From assembly GCA_028689655.1 (NCBI GenBank), contig JAQVCT010000019.1:1-51289 (forward strand): 51,289 nucleotides of DNA, in the 5' to 3' direction. The DNA comes from Lachnospiraceae bacterium (lineage in GTDB: Bacteria; Bacillota; Clostridia; Lachnospirales; Lachnospiraceae). The notes below the pieces were generated by a model that ran no database searches, was not told the DNA's origin, and saw only the letters and a list, made by a program, of their open reading frames with translations. Positions 34,840-43,751 of this stretch are shown piece after piece. A program made the position numbers and the translations under genes. The stretch's first letter is position 1; every line of letters starts with the position of its first letter.

Positions 34840-35166
34840 ATGGAAGTAGATTATGTGTCATTAGGAAAAAGAGTAAGAAAAGAGCGAAAACGTAACGGAA
34901 TGACCCAGGAAGAGCTGGCAGAAAAGGTCTCTATATCCATCAAGCACATCGGAAGTATTGAACGTGCAGAGTCCATTCCCAGTGTACAGGTGTTGGTAGC
35001 GTTGGCAAATGAATTAAAGGTGACACTTGATTATTTGCTGTATGATAGTTTGTCACAGAGACAGAAAGTGTATGAGACACAGATCTTGGGAATTATTCAA
35101 AAAGAATCTGAGGAATTTTCAAAACATATTCTTGGTTACATTCAGTTCTTGCTGGAAGAGAGATAA
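34840..35166 (+). CDS. XRE-family helix-turn-helix regulator
   Basis: A 108-residue DNA-binding protein. Residues 6-65 form a Cro/C1-type HTH (GKRVRKERKRNGMTQEELAE, then VSISIKHIGSIERAESIPSV). The C-terminal 40 residues are helical and probably mediate dimer formation. It is the first gene of a three-gene operon: the LytTR regulator starts 2 bases after its stop. AAGGAGC lies 8 bases upstream. Its position suggests it controls this operon or works with the two-component pair. Confidence 0.9.
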   Translation: MEVDYVSLGKRVRKERKRNGMTQEELAEKVSISIKHIGSIERAESIPSVQVLVALANELKVTLDYLLYDSLSQRQKVYETQILGIIQKESEEFSKHILGYIQFLLEER

Positions 35167-35168
35167 AA

Positions 35169-35879
35169 ATGATGGTTAAAATGGCATTGTGCGATGATAA
35201 TCTGGATGCATTATTACCGATGGTTCAATACCTGAAACAAATGCATCAAGAGGGAATCCAATATGAGATTTATCAGGAACCGATGGAGTTATTACAGCGA
35301 ATCACGGACGAAAAGGACAGATTTGATATTTACATACTGGATATTGAGATGCCAAAGATAGATGGAATGGCACTGGCGGTAAAGATTCGTGAAATGGATA
35401 AGCACGCGGTTATTATTTTTCAGACGAGTCATTTGGAAACAGTATTTGAGACGTTTAAGGTACGGGCACATAGGTTTTTACAGAAACCGGTTCAATATGA
35501 GCCCTTTGTGGAGGCAATCGAATCTTCCTTTGCCTTGATCAGAGAGTGGAACCAATTCTTTGACTTTGTATATGAACATCAGCCTGTGCAGATTGCATGC
35601 GATGAGATTATCTATATTGAGAAGAATCTTCGCAAGATCATCATACATACGGTGGATGGCGAATATAGCAGTTATATGGGCATGAAAGAGACGATGGAGC
35701 AATTGGATGACAATGTATTTGTCAGGACTGGAGTCTCCTACGTTGTGAATATCAAGTATATCAAAATTGTGAAAAAAGACAGCCTCATAACCAGGCAGGA
35801 TATAGAATTACCTATCAGCAAAAGTTACAAAAAGAAGATAAAGGATAAGCAATTACATTACGAAATGGCGCATGTATGA
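35169..35879 (+). CDS. LytTR-family response regulator (second system)
   Basis: A 236-residue regulator with the same architecture as the agr-type one at 4912. The receiver has CDDN, phosphoacceptor Asp58 in YILDIEMPKIDG, FQTSH and LQKPVQYE. The LytTR domain has CDEIIYIEKNLRKIIIHT and VRTGVSYVVNIKYIKIV. Two adjacent ATGs (35169, 35172) could serve as start. The stop overlaps the kinase start by four bases. Recognition sequence and targets are unknown. Confidence 0.9.
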   Translation: MMVKMALCDDNLDALLPMVQYLKQMHQEGIQYEIYQEPMELLQRITDEKDRFDIYILDIEMPKIDGMALAVKIREMDKHAVIIFQTSHLETVFETFKVRAHRFLQKPVQYEPFVEAIESSFALIREWNQFFDFVYEHQPVQIACDEIIYIEKNLRKIIIHTVDGEYSSYMGMKETMEQLDDNVFVRTGVSYVVNIKYIKIVKKDSLITRQDIELPISKSYKKKIKDKQLHYEMAHV

Positions 35880-37153
35880 AGATTCTATTGAATTTGATTG
35901 AATATGCTTTGATTGTTATGTTTTATGAAAAGACCTTTACCAGAAAACAGTTCTTCCATGAAAAATACGATGCAGTTATGCATGGTATTTTTTGCGTTTT
36001 TATGATGAGCATTTCCCAGAGAATATTTCCGCTCCACAGTATTATCATTTGTTTTGTGATGATAATTACCAGCTTTTATTATAAGGAAAGTATTCATATA
36101 AAAGTAATTGCAATTTTATTTTTGCTGGTGGTACAGATTCTTTCCAAATTTCTGGCAATAGGACTATTGGGTAATTTCTTCGCTCAGGGAATGCAGAAAG
36201 GCGTACTTACGATTTCACGTGTACAGTTGGAAGCAATTCTTTCGAATATTTTTTGCTATGTCTTTATACTGATCTGGAGTAATGCAGACAGATGCAAGAA
36301 TAAAGAGTTGTCCAAGGAAGAACGCAGTATTATTTTCAGTATGCTGGTCATAACGATTCTGGAAAATTGTGTGCTGTATCGCCTGTTGTTTCAGAAGGCA
36401 CATCTGGATCCCTATCGGATATTTACCACGGTACTGCTGTTCTCTTACGGAATGCACTATTTTATGATACAGATGCTGGAGGTACTGAATCAGGTCAAGA
36501 TTGAGGACTATGACAACAAGTTGAAGATTCAGGAGAAAAAGCTGGAGAAAGCCTATTACTATGAATTGCAGGGTAAAATCAAGGATTTGCGCAGAATACG
36601 TCATGATTACAGGAATCAGTTATTGGCATTGTTATCCGTGAAATGGGAGGATGAAGAACATCTGGAGGACGAGATCAGATATTTCCTGAAGAAGATGGAA
36701 CAGTCGGAAAAACAGATCTATTCGGAGAATTATGTACTGAATGCCATCTGTAAAAGTAAATTTATAGATGCCAGGGAAAGAGACATTGAAGTACAGTGGA
36801 AACTGTATGTTCCATTAAAGATCAATATGCGGTGCGATGAGATGGGCGTCCTATTTGGAAACCTGCTGGACAATGCCATAGAAGCCTGTGAGAAAGTGGA
36901 ACATCACCGGAAAATCGATTTCTATGTGGCTGTGAAGGAAGAAAAGATGGTAATACGGATGATCAATACGAAAAGCGAAAGAAGCTCACTGAAGGGAGAG
37001 AAGAGAACCACGAAGACGGATGAGGAAAATCATGGATTCGGCATCAGCAGTGTGCAGGAGATTGTACAAAAATATGAGGGAAGTATGGAGATCAAGGGAG
37101 ACGATAGTTATTATGAAACAGGTATTCTGCTGTATGGAATCCATGAAAGCTAA
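35876..37153 (+). CDS. GHKL sensor histidine kinase (second system)
   Basis: Membrane sensor of 425 residues, close in size and layout to the AgrC-like kinase at 5625. Residues 1-200 hold about six membrane segments. A helical linker precedes the phosphoacceptor His243 in RIRHDYRNQLLAL. The ATPase domain has GNLLDNAIEAC and GFGISSVQEIV. No AgrD- or AgrB-like gene lies on either side, so its ligand is unknown. It may sense a peptide made elsewhere, or cross-talk with the first system. Confidence 0.9.
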   Translation: MKILLNLIEYALIVMFYEKTFTRKQFFHEKYDAVMHGIFCVFMMSISQRIFPLHSIIICFVMIITSFYYKESIHIKVIAILFLLVVQILSKFLAIGLLGNFFAQGMQKGVLTISRVQLEAILSNIFCYVFILIWSNADRCKNKELSKEERSIIFSMLVITILENCVLYRLLFQKAHLDPYRIFTTVLLFSYGMHYFMIQMLEVLNQVKIEDYDNKLKIQEKKLEKAYYYELQGKIKDLRRIRHDYRNQLLALLSVKWEDEEHLEDEIRYFLKKMEQSEKQIYSENYVLNAICKSKFIDARERDIEVQWKLYVPLKINMRCDEMGVLFGNLLDNAIEACEKVEHHRKIDFYVAVKEEKMVIRMINTKSERSSLKGEKRTTKTDEENHGFGISSVQEIVQKYEGSMEIKGDDSYYETGILLYGIHES

Positions 37154-37269
37154 GTGCAGAGGCATATCTGGTCCGGAATGATTTCCCTTCCGGGCTGGAT
37201 GCACCATGCACAGTTTGTAAAACAGGGCATATCATAGATAACAAAGGAGTAGGCGAAAGGGATATGACT

Positions 37270-37803
37270 ATGGCATACACAGTTGTGTTAGATGCTGGCC
37301 ACGGGGGAGCTAATCCAGGTGCAGTCTATGGGGGCAGACAGGAGAAGGATGATGCACTGGCGCTTACCCTGGCAGTGGGAGAGCTGTTATCGAAGAGTGG
37401 AATCGATGTGATATATACCAGGACGGATGACGTCTATGAACCACCCTATCAAAAAGCAGTGGAAGGAAATCAGGCGGGCGCAGATTTGTTCGTATCCATT
37501 CATCGCAATTCCAGTCAGTATCCGGAGGAATATGCAGGGATAGAGACATTGGTCTATAATGATTCAGGAACCGCGGCAAGGCTTGCCAGGAATATAAACA
37601 GAGAACTGGAGGCAATCGGATTTCGGAACATCGGTGTGTCGGAGCGCCCTAATCTCATCGTGCTGAACAGCACCAATATGCCGGCGGTCTTGGTGGAGGT
37701 AGGTTTCATTAATTCTACCTATGACAATGCATTGTTCGATAGCAGATTTGACGATATTGCCGCCGCAATTGCAGATGGGATACTGGAAACCGTATATGAA
37801 TAG
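37270..37803 (+). CDS. N-acetylmuramoyl-L-alanine amidase (Amidase_3)
   Basis: Zinc amidase that cuts the bond between MurNAc and the peptide stem. 177 residues from ATG 37270, which has GAAAGGG 8 bases upstream; ATG 37264 is the alternative. The zinc ligands are His11 (DAGHGG), Glu25 (RQEKD) and His78 (SIHRNS), and the catalytic Glu143 is in LVEVGFINS. The protein is a bare catalytic domain without signal peptide, cell-wall-binding or membrane segment. How it reaches peptidoglycan is unclear; a role in sporulation, germination or lysis is possible. Confidence 0.9.
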   Translation: MAYTVVLDAGHGGANPGAVYGGRQEKDDALALTLAVGELLSKSGIDVIYTRTDDVYEPPYQKAVEGNQAGADLFVSIHRNSSQYPEEYAGIETLVYNDSGTAARLARNINRELEAIGFRNIGVSERPNLIVLNSTNMPAVLVEVGFINSTYDNALFDSRFDDIAAAIADGILETVYE

Positions 37804-37860
37804 ATAGAAAATATCCCCTGTGGAAATATATATCGTTTCCACAGGGGATATTTTTCTATC
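37803..37860. terminator. Large bidirectional terminator between convergent genes
   Basis: A 24-base-pair stem with a nine-base loop (TATATATCG). The central part of the arm is ATCCCCTGTGGAAA. A and T runs flank both sides, so it should work on both strands. The amidase stop ends at the base of the left arm and the stop codon of the minus-strand gene overlaps the right arm. Confidence 0.93.
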
Positions 37861-39145
37861 ATTCATCAGAGACAGGTTCTGACATGATGACTTCATTGGG
37901 TAACTGGAGCCGCACGGACTCGATACGGTTCTGATTGATTTCCTCCACGGTAAGTGTTATATGGTCTTCCGTGGTGACCTGTTCGCCGTCCTCCGGCAGT
38001 CGATCCAGCAGTTCAATGATGATACCGCCGATGGAGTCGTAATCCTCGGAAGAAAAGTGCGTGCCCAGCGCATCATTGATATCGTCCAGCTTCATGCCGC
38101 CCTCAATGAGGTATTCTCTTTCATTTATTTTCTTGATGGATTCCTGTTCATCGGTATCGTATTCATCCCGAATCTCGCCTACGATTTCTTCCAGAAGATC
38201 TTCCAGGGTGATCAATCCCACAGCGGAGCCATATTCATCCAGAACAAAAGCAACGTTTGAGCTGGAGGTACGCATCTCCACCAGCAGATCGGCGGTCTTT
38301 TTAAATTCGTAGGTGTAGTAGGCTTCACGCATGTAATCCTTGATATGGAACTGTTCGTGATCTGTCACCAGGAAAATATCCTTTACATTGACCAGACCAA
38401 TAAGATTGGAAGATTCACCCTCAAAAACGGGTATTCTGGTGTACATGGAATCCTTGAATACCTGGAATAATTCATCATAGGAAGCGTCCACATCGATACA
38501 GATCATATCGATACGGGGGATCATGATGTCCTTTGCCAGTGAGTCACCAAAGTCGAACACGTTGTAGATCATTTCCCGTTCTTCCGACTCGATGATACCG
38601 CCTTCGTGACTGACATCCACGATGGTCTTGAGATCACTTTCTGTGATGGCATCCTCCCTGGAGGAGAGGTCAATGTGTAATAATTGATACAGAATTGCGG
38701 CAACCGAGTCAATCACTTTTATGGCGGGTGTCAGGATCTTCATGAGAATATAGATGATACCGCTGTAGCCCAGCGCTAATTTCTCGGAATTGACAGATGC
38801 CCAGGTCTTCGGCACGATCTCACCAAAGATCAAGATCAGAATGGTGAGAAGCCCGGTGACCAATCCCACAGCCAGGCTGCCCCAGAGATATATGGCCAGG
38901 GTGGTGGCGATGGAGGAAGCACTGATATTTACAATGTTATTTCCTATTAATATGGTACTTAACATCTTGCTGTACTGATCCAGAATTTCCTGCAGCCGGA
39001 TGGCTTTTTTGTCATGCTCCTCAATCAATGCCCTGATACGCATGCGGTTCACGGTGGTCAGCGCAGTTTCCGCGGAGGAAAAGAAAGCGGATAATAATAG
39101 CAGCAGTAATAAGATACCAACTTGAATAATACTATGAGTGTCCAA
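37859..39145 (-). CDS. CNNM/CorC (HlyC) family membrane protein with CBS domains
   Basis: A 428-residue transporter-like protein, sometimes annotated as hemolysin; related proteins are linked to magnesium or cobalt efflux. Residues 1-180 form the DUF21/CNNM membrane domain (VGILLLLLLLSAFFSSAETAL and later helices). A CBS pair follows (DIMIPRIDMICIDVDASYDE, GLVNVKDIFLV). Then comes the CorC/HlyC C-terminal domain (FVLDEYGSAVGLITLEDLLE). The start is TTG (complement of 39143-39145) with AAAGGAG at about 8 bases. It converges on the amidase gene through a shared terminator. Confidence 0.92.
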   Translation of the reverse strand: MDTHSIIQVGILLLLLLLSAFFSSAETALTTVNRMRIRALIEEHDKKAIRLQEILDQYSKMLSTILIGNNIVNISASSIATTLAIYLWGSLAVGLVTGLLTILILIFGEIVPKTWASVNSEKLALGYSGIIYILMKILTPAIKVIDSVAAILYQLLHIDLSSREDAITESDLKTIVDVSHEGGIIESEEREMIYNVFDFGDSLAKDIMIPRIDMICIDVDASYDELFQVFKDSMYTRIPVFEGESSNLIGLVNVKDIFLVTDHEQFHIKDYMREAYYTYEFKKTADLLVEMRTSSSNVAFVLDEYGSAVGLITLEDLLEEIVGEIRDEYDTDEQESIKKINEREYLIEGGMKLDDINDALGTHFSSEDYDSIGGIIIELLDRLPEDGEQVTTEDHITLTVEEINQNRIESVRLQLPNEVIMSEPVSDE

Positions 39146-39380
39146 AAATATACTCCTTTCTGATTAGAATAAACAATACAGAATGGATGCAAAAATGTCA
39201 AGTTCCAATGGGTATTAGACGGTAAAATAATTAAAAATAAATCAAATATAATTCAAATATAAATCACAAAGAAAAAATTGGGAATGAAAATAAAGTACGA
39301 ATAATCAGGGACAGAACGAATATATATGAACAAAGAACATATCGTGCATACGATGATGTCTAAAAGAGGAAAGGCAAACT

Positions 39381-39746
39381 ATGGAACAAAAAAAGGACCG
39401 CGCTTTATTTATCATGAAATGTCTGCTCTGTGCATATGTAGTCACAGGGGTTTTGCTGCTCATACTGGCATTGCTCCTATATCGATTTCAGTTGTCGGAA
39501 AATGTAGTGGATATTGGAATTATCGTTATTTATGTCCTGTCCTCCTTTCTGGCAGGATGGATCTGTGGAAAGAAAGCGAAGACCCGCAGATTTCTGTGGG
39601 GACTTGCTATGGGATGCATTTATTTCTTCGTATTAATACTCATATCCCTGGCAGTAAATCACACAATGAAGGATGTTGCCATGCATTTTTGGACAACGCT
39701 TCTGGTCTGTGCCGGCAGTGGAATGCTGGGTGGTATGATAAGCTGA
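39381..39746 (+). CDS. TIGR04086-family membrane protein
   Basis: A 121-residue protein with four predicted membrane helices (CAYVVTGVLLLILALLLY, IGIIVIYVLSSFLAGWIC, GLAMGCIYFFVLILISLAV, TTLLVCAGSGMLGGMIS). These match the small four-helix family TIGR04086 that is commonly found next to the SCIFF genes in clostridia, which is the case here. Function is unknown; a role in export or immunity for the SCIFF peptide has not, to my knowledge, been shown. AGAGGAAAGG lies just upstream. A 164-residue overlapping frame was rejected. Confidence 0.85.
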   Translation: MEQKKDRALFIMKCLLCAYVVTGVLLLILALLLYRFQLSENVVDIGIIVIYVLSSFLAGWICGKKAKTRRFLWGLAMGCIYFFVLILISLAVNHTMKDVAMHFWTTLLVCAGSGMLGGMIS

Positions 39747-39775
39747 AAAAAATGCTTTTAATGGAGGTATTTCTG

Positions 39776-39784
39776 TGGTATAAT
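39776..39784 (+). promoter_or_regulatory. Extended -10 promoter of scfA
   Basis: TGGTATAAT, a perfect -10 with the TG extension, 33 bases before the scfA start codon. The -35 is weak (TTTTAA at 17 bases). Confidence 0.6.
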
Positions 39785-39816
39785 ATGCGAAGTATCAAAC
39801 ATAAGGAGGCTATGTT

Positions 39817-39960
39817 ATGAAACATATCAAAACATTAAGCACAAGGGATTTAAAACAATCCATGAAAAAAGGCGGATGTGGTGAATGCCAGACATCATGT
39901 CAATCAGCTTGTAAAACATCTTGTACCGTTGGCAATCAGAGTTGCGAAAAAGTAAAATAA
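39817..39960 (+). CDS. scfA: SCIFF ribosomal peptide precursor (six cysteines in forty-five)
   Basis: A 47-residue precursor of a thioether-bridged ranthipeptide. Six cysteines lie at 21, 24, 28, 32, 36 and 43 in the C-terminal half, after a leader MKHIKTLSTRDLKQSMKKGG. This matches the SCIFF family, which is nearly universal in Clostridia. The start has AAGGAGG at 7 bases. The maturase gene scfB follows, separated by a hairpin. In characterised members the Cys side chains are linked to carbon atoms of upstream residues, often Thr; Thr26 and Thr34 are candidates here. Mature function is debated and includes proposals of signalling. Confidence 0.95.
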   Translation: MKHIKTLSTRDLKQSMKKGGCGECQTSCQSACKTSCTVGNQSCEKVK

Positions 39961-39971
39961 TGATGTTTTTG

Positions 39972-39997
39972 TAAGCAGCGATTAACCTCGCTGCTTA
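39972..39997 (+). terminator. Hairpin between scfA and scfB, likely partial terminator
   Basis: A ten-base-pair stem (TAAGCAGCGA / TCGCTGCTTA, loop TTAACC) followed by TCTTAT rather than a long T run. It probably attenuates transcription so that scfA mRNA exceeds scfB mRNA. Confidence 0.7.
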
Positions 39998-40029
39998 TCT
40001 TATGATTAAAAATGAAGGGATGTAAACAA

Positions 40030-41445
40030 GTGATTCATCAATATAAAAGTAACGGTTTTAATATCGTACTTGATGTCAACAGTGGAGCGGTACATATCGT
40101 AGATGATATAGTCTATGACATACTGCCGGAAGTTGAATCAATGCGGATGGAAGGCGTGAAAGAAAAAACAAAGGTACTGCCTGTACTTACAGAGAAAATG
40201 ACACAATATGATCAGAAAGCGTTAGAGGAAGCTTTGGAGGAGATCGAAGAGCTTGCAGAAGCGGGAATGCTCTTCACCGAGGATATCTACGAGAATTACA
40301 TTGATCAGTTCAAGAACAGGGAAACTGTGGTGAAGGCATTATGTCTGCACATTGCCCATGACTGTAATCTTGCCTGCAAATATTGCTTTGCGGAAGAGGG
40401 AGAATATCATGGCAGACGAGCGATCATGAGCTATGAGGTGGGTAAGAAAGCATTGGACTTCCTGGTAGCAAATTCAGGGAACAGAGTGAATTTGGAAGTG
40501 GACTTTTTTGGCGGAGAACCGCTGATGAACTGGCAGGTGGTCAAAGACCTGGTTATATACGGAAGAAGTCTGGAAGAGAAACATCATAAAAAATTCCGTT
40601 TTACATTGACCACAAATGGTGTATTATTAAATGACGAAATATTGGAATTCGCAAACAAAGAGATGAGCAATATTGTCCTCAGTATTGATGGGCGCAAAGA
40701 AGTACATAATTATATGCGTCCACATCGGGGTGGACAGGGCAGCTATGATGAGATCGTTCCGAAATTTAAAAAGGTCGCCAAGACCAGAGAGCAGATGAAT
40801 TATTATGTGCGAGGTACTTTTACCAGACACAATCTTGATTTTTCAGAGGATGTAAAGCATCTGGCGGATCTGGGATTTAAGCAGATATCCGTAGAACCTG
40901 TTGTGGCAGACGAGAAGGAAGAATATGCCCTGCGGGAAAGTGATATTCCGGGATTAAAAGATCAATATGATAAACTGGCAGTGGAATTATTAAAGCGTCA
41001 TAGAGAAGGAAATGGTGTAAACTTTTTCCATTTTATGATAGATTTAGAAGGCGGACCGTGTGTGGCAAAAAGACTTTCCGGATGTGGTTCAGGAACAGAA
41101 TATCTTGCAGTGACACCTTGGGGAGATTTCTATCCATGCCATCAGTTCGTGGGACAGGAAGAGTTTCTTATGGGAAATGTAGATGAGGGAATCGTCCATA
41201 CAGAGATTCGTGATCGCTTCAAGACCTGTAATGTCTATGCAAAAGAAAAATGCAAAGATTGTTTTGCAAAATTTTATTGCAGTGGCGGCTGTGCAGCAAA
41301 TTCCTACAATTTCACAGGGAATATCAATGGTGCATATGATTTGGGCTGCGAATTACAGAGAAAGCGTATTGAATGCGCAATTATGATAAAAGCGGCGTTA
41401 GCCGACGGTTCAATTGAAAGGAGAACTAGCGATGAAAAAGAATAA
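40030..41445 (+). CDS. scfB: SCIFF maturase, radical SAM/SPASM protein
   Basis: Forms the thioether bridges in ScfA. 471 residues from GTG 40030, which has AAGGGA 9 bases upstream; the in-frame ATG at 40012 has no ribosome site. The radical SAM cluster is Cys112, Cys116 and Cys119 (CNLACKYC). DFFGGEPLMNW is the glycine-rich SAM region. The C-terminal SPASM domain for auxiliary clusters starts at CGSGTEYLAVTPWGDFYPCH and includes CKDCFAKFYCSGGC. The N-terminal 80 residues resemble a precursor-recognition domain. The 3' end overlaps secDF by 14 bases. Confidence 0.95.
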   Translation: MIHQYKSNGFNIVLDVNSGAVHIVDDIVYDILPEVESMRMEGVKEKTKVLPVLTEKMTQYDQKALEEALEEIEELAEAGMLFTEDIYENYIDQFKNRETVVKALCLHIAHDCNLACKYCFAEEGEYHGRRAIMSYEVGKKALDFLVANSGNRVNLEVDFFGGEPLMNWQVVKDLVIYGRSLEEKHHKKFRFTLTTNGVLLNDEILEFANKEMSNIVLSIDGRKEVHNYMRPHRGGQGSYDEIVPKFKKVAKTREQMNYYVRGTFTRHNLDFSEDVKHLADLGFKQISVEPVVADEKEEYALRESDIPGLKDQYDKLAVELLKRHREGNGVNFFHFMIDLEGGPCVAKRLSGCGSGTEYLAVTPWGDFYPCHQFVGQEEFLMGNVDEGIVHTEIRDRFKTCNVYAKEKCKDCFAKFYCSGGCAANSYNFTGNINGAYDLGCELQRKRIECAIMIKAALADGSIERRTSDEKE

Positions 41446-43678
41446 AGGCGTCATTACTTTGATCGTAATGGCATTACTGCTGGGATTTTTAGGATACACA
41501 GCAGTCGTTGGATTAGGCACAGAGAAATCAGGATCTGCAGCAGGCATTAAACAGGGTCTGGATCTTGCAGGTGGTGTCAGCATCACATACCAGGTGCAGG
41601 GTGATGAGAACCCATCAGCGGAGGATATGGCTGACACGATCTACAAACTTCAGAAACGTGTCGAAAGCTATAGTACAGAGTCACAGGTATACCAGGAGGG
41701 CAGCGACAGAATCAATATCGAGATCCCTGGTGTATCCGATGCAAATGCCATATTGGAAGAGCTTGGCAAACCGGGAACGCTTTACTTCATCAGTCAGACA
41801 GACAGCGCAGGAAATGCGAACTATGAGATTGACCCGGCTACCTACGGTTACAAGTTAAATAAGACCATTGAAGAGTTACAGGCAGACGGTTCTATCGTGG
41901 TAACAGGGACAGAAGTAAAGACAGCACAGGCCGGACAGACGACCAATGATATGGGAAATAAAGATTTTGTGGTGGATCTGGAGTTCACAACAGAGGGCGC
42001 TTCCAAATTCGCTGAGGCAACCCAGAAGGCTTATTCCGCACAAGAGACAATTGCTATTTATTATGATAACCAGTTCGTCAGCGTACCCACAGTCAGTGCT
42101 GTTATCTCAAATGGACAGGCTAACATCACCAATATGACTTCCTATGAGGCAGCAGAGTCACTGGCATCTACCATCCGCATTGGTGGATTGAAATTACAGT
42201 TGGAAGAATTGAGATCCAACGTTGTAGGGGCACAACTGGGAGAGCAGGCAATTTCCACCAGTGTGAAGGCTGGTGTAATCGGATTTGTAATCGTGGCATT
42301 ATTTATGATCGCAGTTTACCTTATCCCAGGTCTGGCATCCGCCATTGCATTATGTATTTATGTGGCATTGACGATCATCAGCTTAAATGCATTTGACATT
42401 ACATTAACACTTCCAGGTATTGCGGGTGTTATCCTGGCAATTGGTATGGCAGTGGATGCCAACGTTATCATCTTTGCCAGAATCAGAGAAGAAATCGCGA
42501 AAGGCAAGACGGTAAGTTCTGCTATCAAGATCGGTTTCCAGAAAGCACTCTCCGCGATTATTGATGGTAACATCACCACATTGATTGCAGCGTTGGTACT
42601 GGGGCTTCGGGGTTCTGGTAGCGTCAAAGGATTTGCTCAGACCCTGGCATTAGGTATTGTAATCTCCATGTTTACCGCACTGGTGGTTACCAAGCTGATT
42701 TTAAATGCATTCTATGCAATCGGATTAAAAGATGCAAAATTCTACGGCAAAGCAAAAGATTTAAAAACAGTTAATTTCGTGTCAAAGAGAAATCTCTTTT
42801 TTGGCGTTTCCATTGCAGCTGTCGTTGCAGGATTTGTATTTATGGGTGTGAACCAGGCAAGAGATGGGCAGATGTTGAATTACAGCCTTGAGTTCAAGGG
42901 TGGTACCTCCACAAGTATTACATTTAATGATGATCTTTCCATCGCTGCTATTGAGAGTGATGTTGTGCCGGTGGTGGCAGGTATCACAGGGGACAAGAAC
43001 ATTCAGACACAGAAAGTATCCGGTACCAATGAAGTTATCGTCAAGACCAGAACCTTATCCGTATCTGAAAGAGAATCACTGGATAAAGCATTGGAAGAAA
43101 AATTCAATGTAGATCAGGGTAAGATCACAGCGGAGACCATCAGTTCTACAGTCAGCGATGAGATGAAAGTGGATGCCATCATCGCGGTATTGATTGCTAC
43201 TGTTTGTATGTTGATCTATATCTGGTTCAGATTTAAGGATGTCCGCTTCGCAGCAAGTGCTGTAACGGCGCTGGTACATGATGTATTAGTCGTACTGGCA
43301 TTCTATGCAGTTGCGAAAGTATCTGTAGGCAGTACCTTCATCGCATGTATGCTTACTATCGTAGGTTACTCCATCAATGCGACGATTGTTATCTTCGACA
43401 GAATCCGTGAGAACCTGGGTGAGAAGAGAAATAAGGAAGAATTGTTAGATCTTGTAAATAAAAGTATTTCTCAGACATTGTCAAGAAGTATTTTCACATC
43501 CCTGACTACATTCATTATGGTAGCAGTGCTCTATATACTGGGTGTAACATCGATTCGCGAATTTGCACTTCCACTGATGGTCGGTATCGTATGCGGTACA
43601 TATTCTTCTGTATGCATTACAGGAGGGTTATGGTATACCCTTAGAACCAGGATCGTAAAAGAGAAAAAAGCAAAATAA
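41432..43678 (+). CDS. secDF: Fused protein translocase subunit SecDF
   Basis: A membrane motor that helps the Sec channel export proteins using the ion gradient. 748 residues from ATG 41432, which has AAAGGAG 9 bases upstream and overlaps the end of scfB. SecD part: first helix GVITLIVMALLLGFLGYTAV, periplasmic domain, then IDGNITTLIAALVLGLRGSG. The SecF part begins near residue 455 (VSKRNLFFGVSIAAV) with GGTSTSITF and VGYSINATIVIFDRIREN. About twelve membrane helices in all. SecD and SecF are fused, as in Bacillus, whereas several clostridia keep them separate. A terminator follows. Confidence 0.95.
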   Translation: MKKNKGVITLIVMALLLGFLGYTAVVGLGTEKSGSAAGIKQGLDLAGGVSITYQVQGDENPSAEDMADTIYKLQKRVESYSTESQVYQEGSDRINIEIPGVSDANAILEELGKPGTLYFISQTDSAGNANYEIDPATYGYKLNKTIEELQADGSIVVTGTEVKTAQAGQTTNDMGNKDFVVDLEFTTEGASKFAEATQKAYSAQETIAIYYDNQFVSVPTVSAVISNGQANITNMTSYEAAESLASTIRIGGLKLQLEELRSNVVGAQLGEQAISTSVKAGVIGFVIVALFMIAVYLIPGLASAIALCIYVALTIISLNAFDITLTLPGIAGVILAIGMAVDANVIIFARIREEIAKGKTVSSAIKIGFQKALSAIIDGNITTLIAALVLGLRGSGSVKGFAQTLALGIVISMFTALVVTKLILNAFYAIGLKDAKFYGKAKDLKTVNFVSKRNLFFGVSIAAVVAGFVFMGVNQARDGQMLNYSLEFKGGTSTSITFNDDLSIAAIESDVVPVVAGITGDKNIQTQKVSGTNEVIVKTRTLSVSERESLDKALEEKFNVDQGKITAETISSTVSDEMKVDAIIAVLIATVCMLIYIWFRFKDVRFAASAVTALVHDVLVVLAFYAVAKVSVGSTFIACMLTIVGYSINATIVIFDRIRENLGEKRNKEELLDLVNKSISQTLSRSIFTSLTTFIMVAVLYILGVTSIREFALPLMVGIVCGTYSSVCITGGLWYTLRTRIVKEKKAK

Positions 43679-43698
43679 GGAATAGACTGGATGATTGA

Positions 43699-43734
43699 GA
43701 AAGGATGACTGTTTTGCAGTTATCCTTTCTTTTT
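43699..43734 (+). terminator. Terminator between secDF and recJ
   Basis: A 12-base-pair stem with one G-T pair (arms GAAAGGATGACT and AGTTATCCTTTC), loop GTTTTGC, then TTTTT. Confidence 0.8.
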
Positions 43735-43751
43735 ATTTAAGGAGGACAGCG

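Noticed and set aside
39326..39820. 164-codon plus-strand frame overlapping the TIGR04086 gene
   Set aside because: Out of frame with a clear four-helix membrane protein; it would run into scfA, and its translation has no family pattern.
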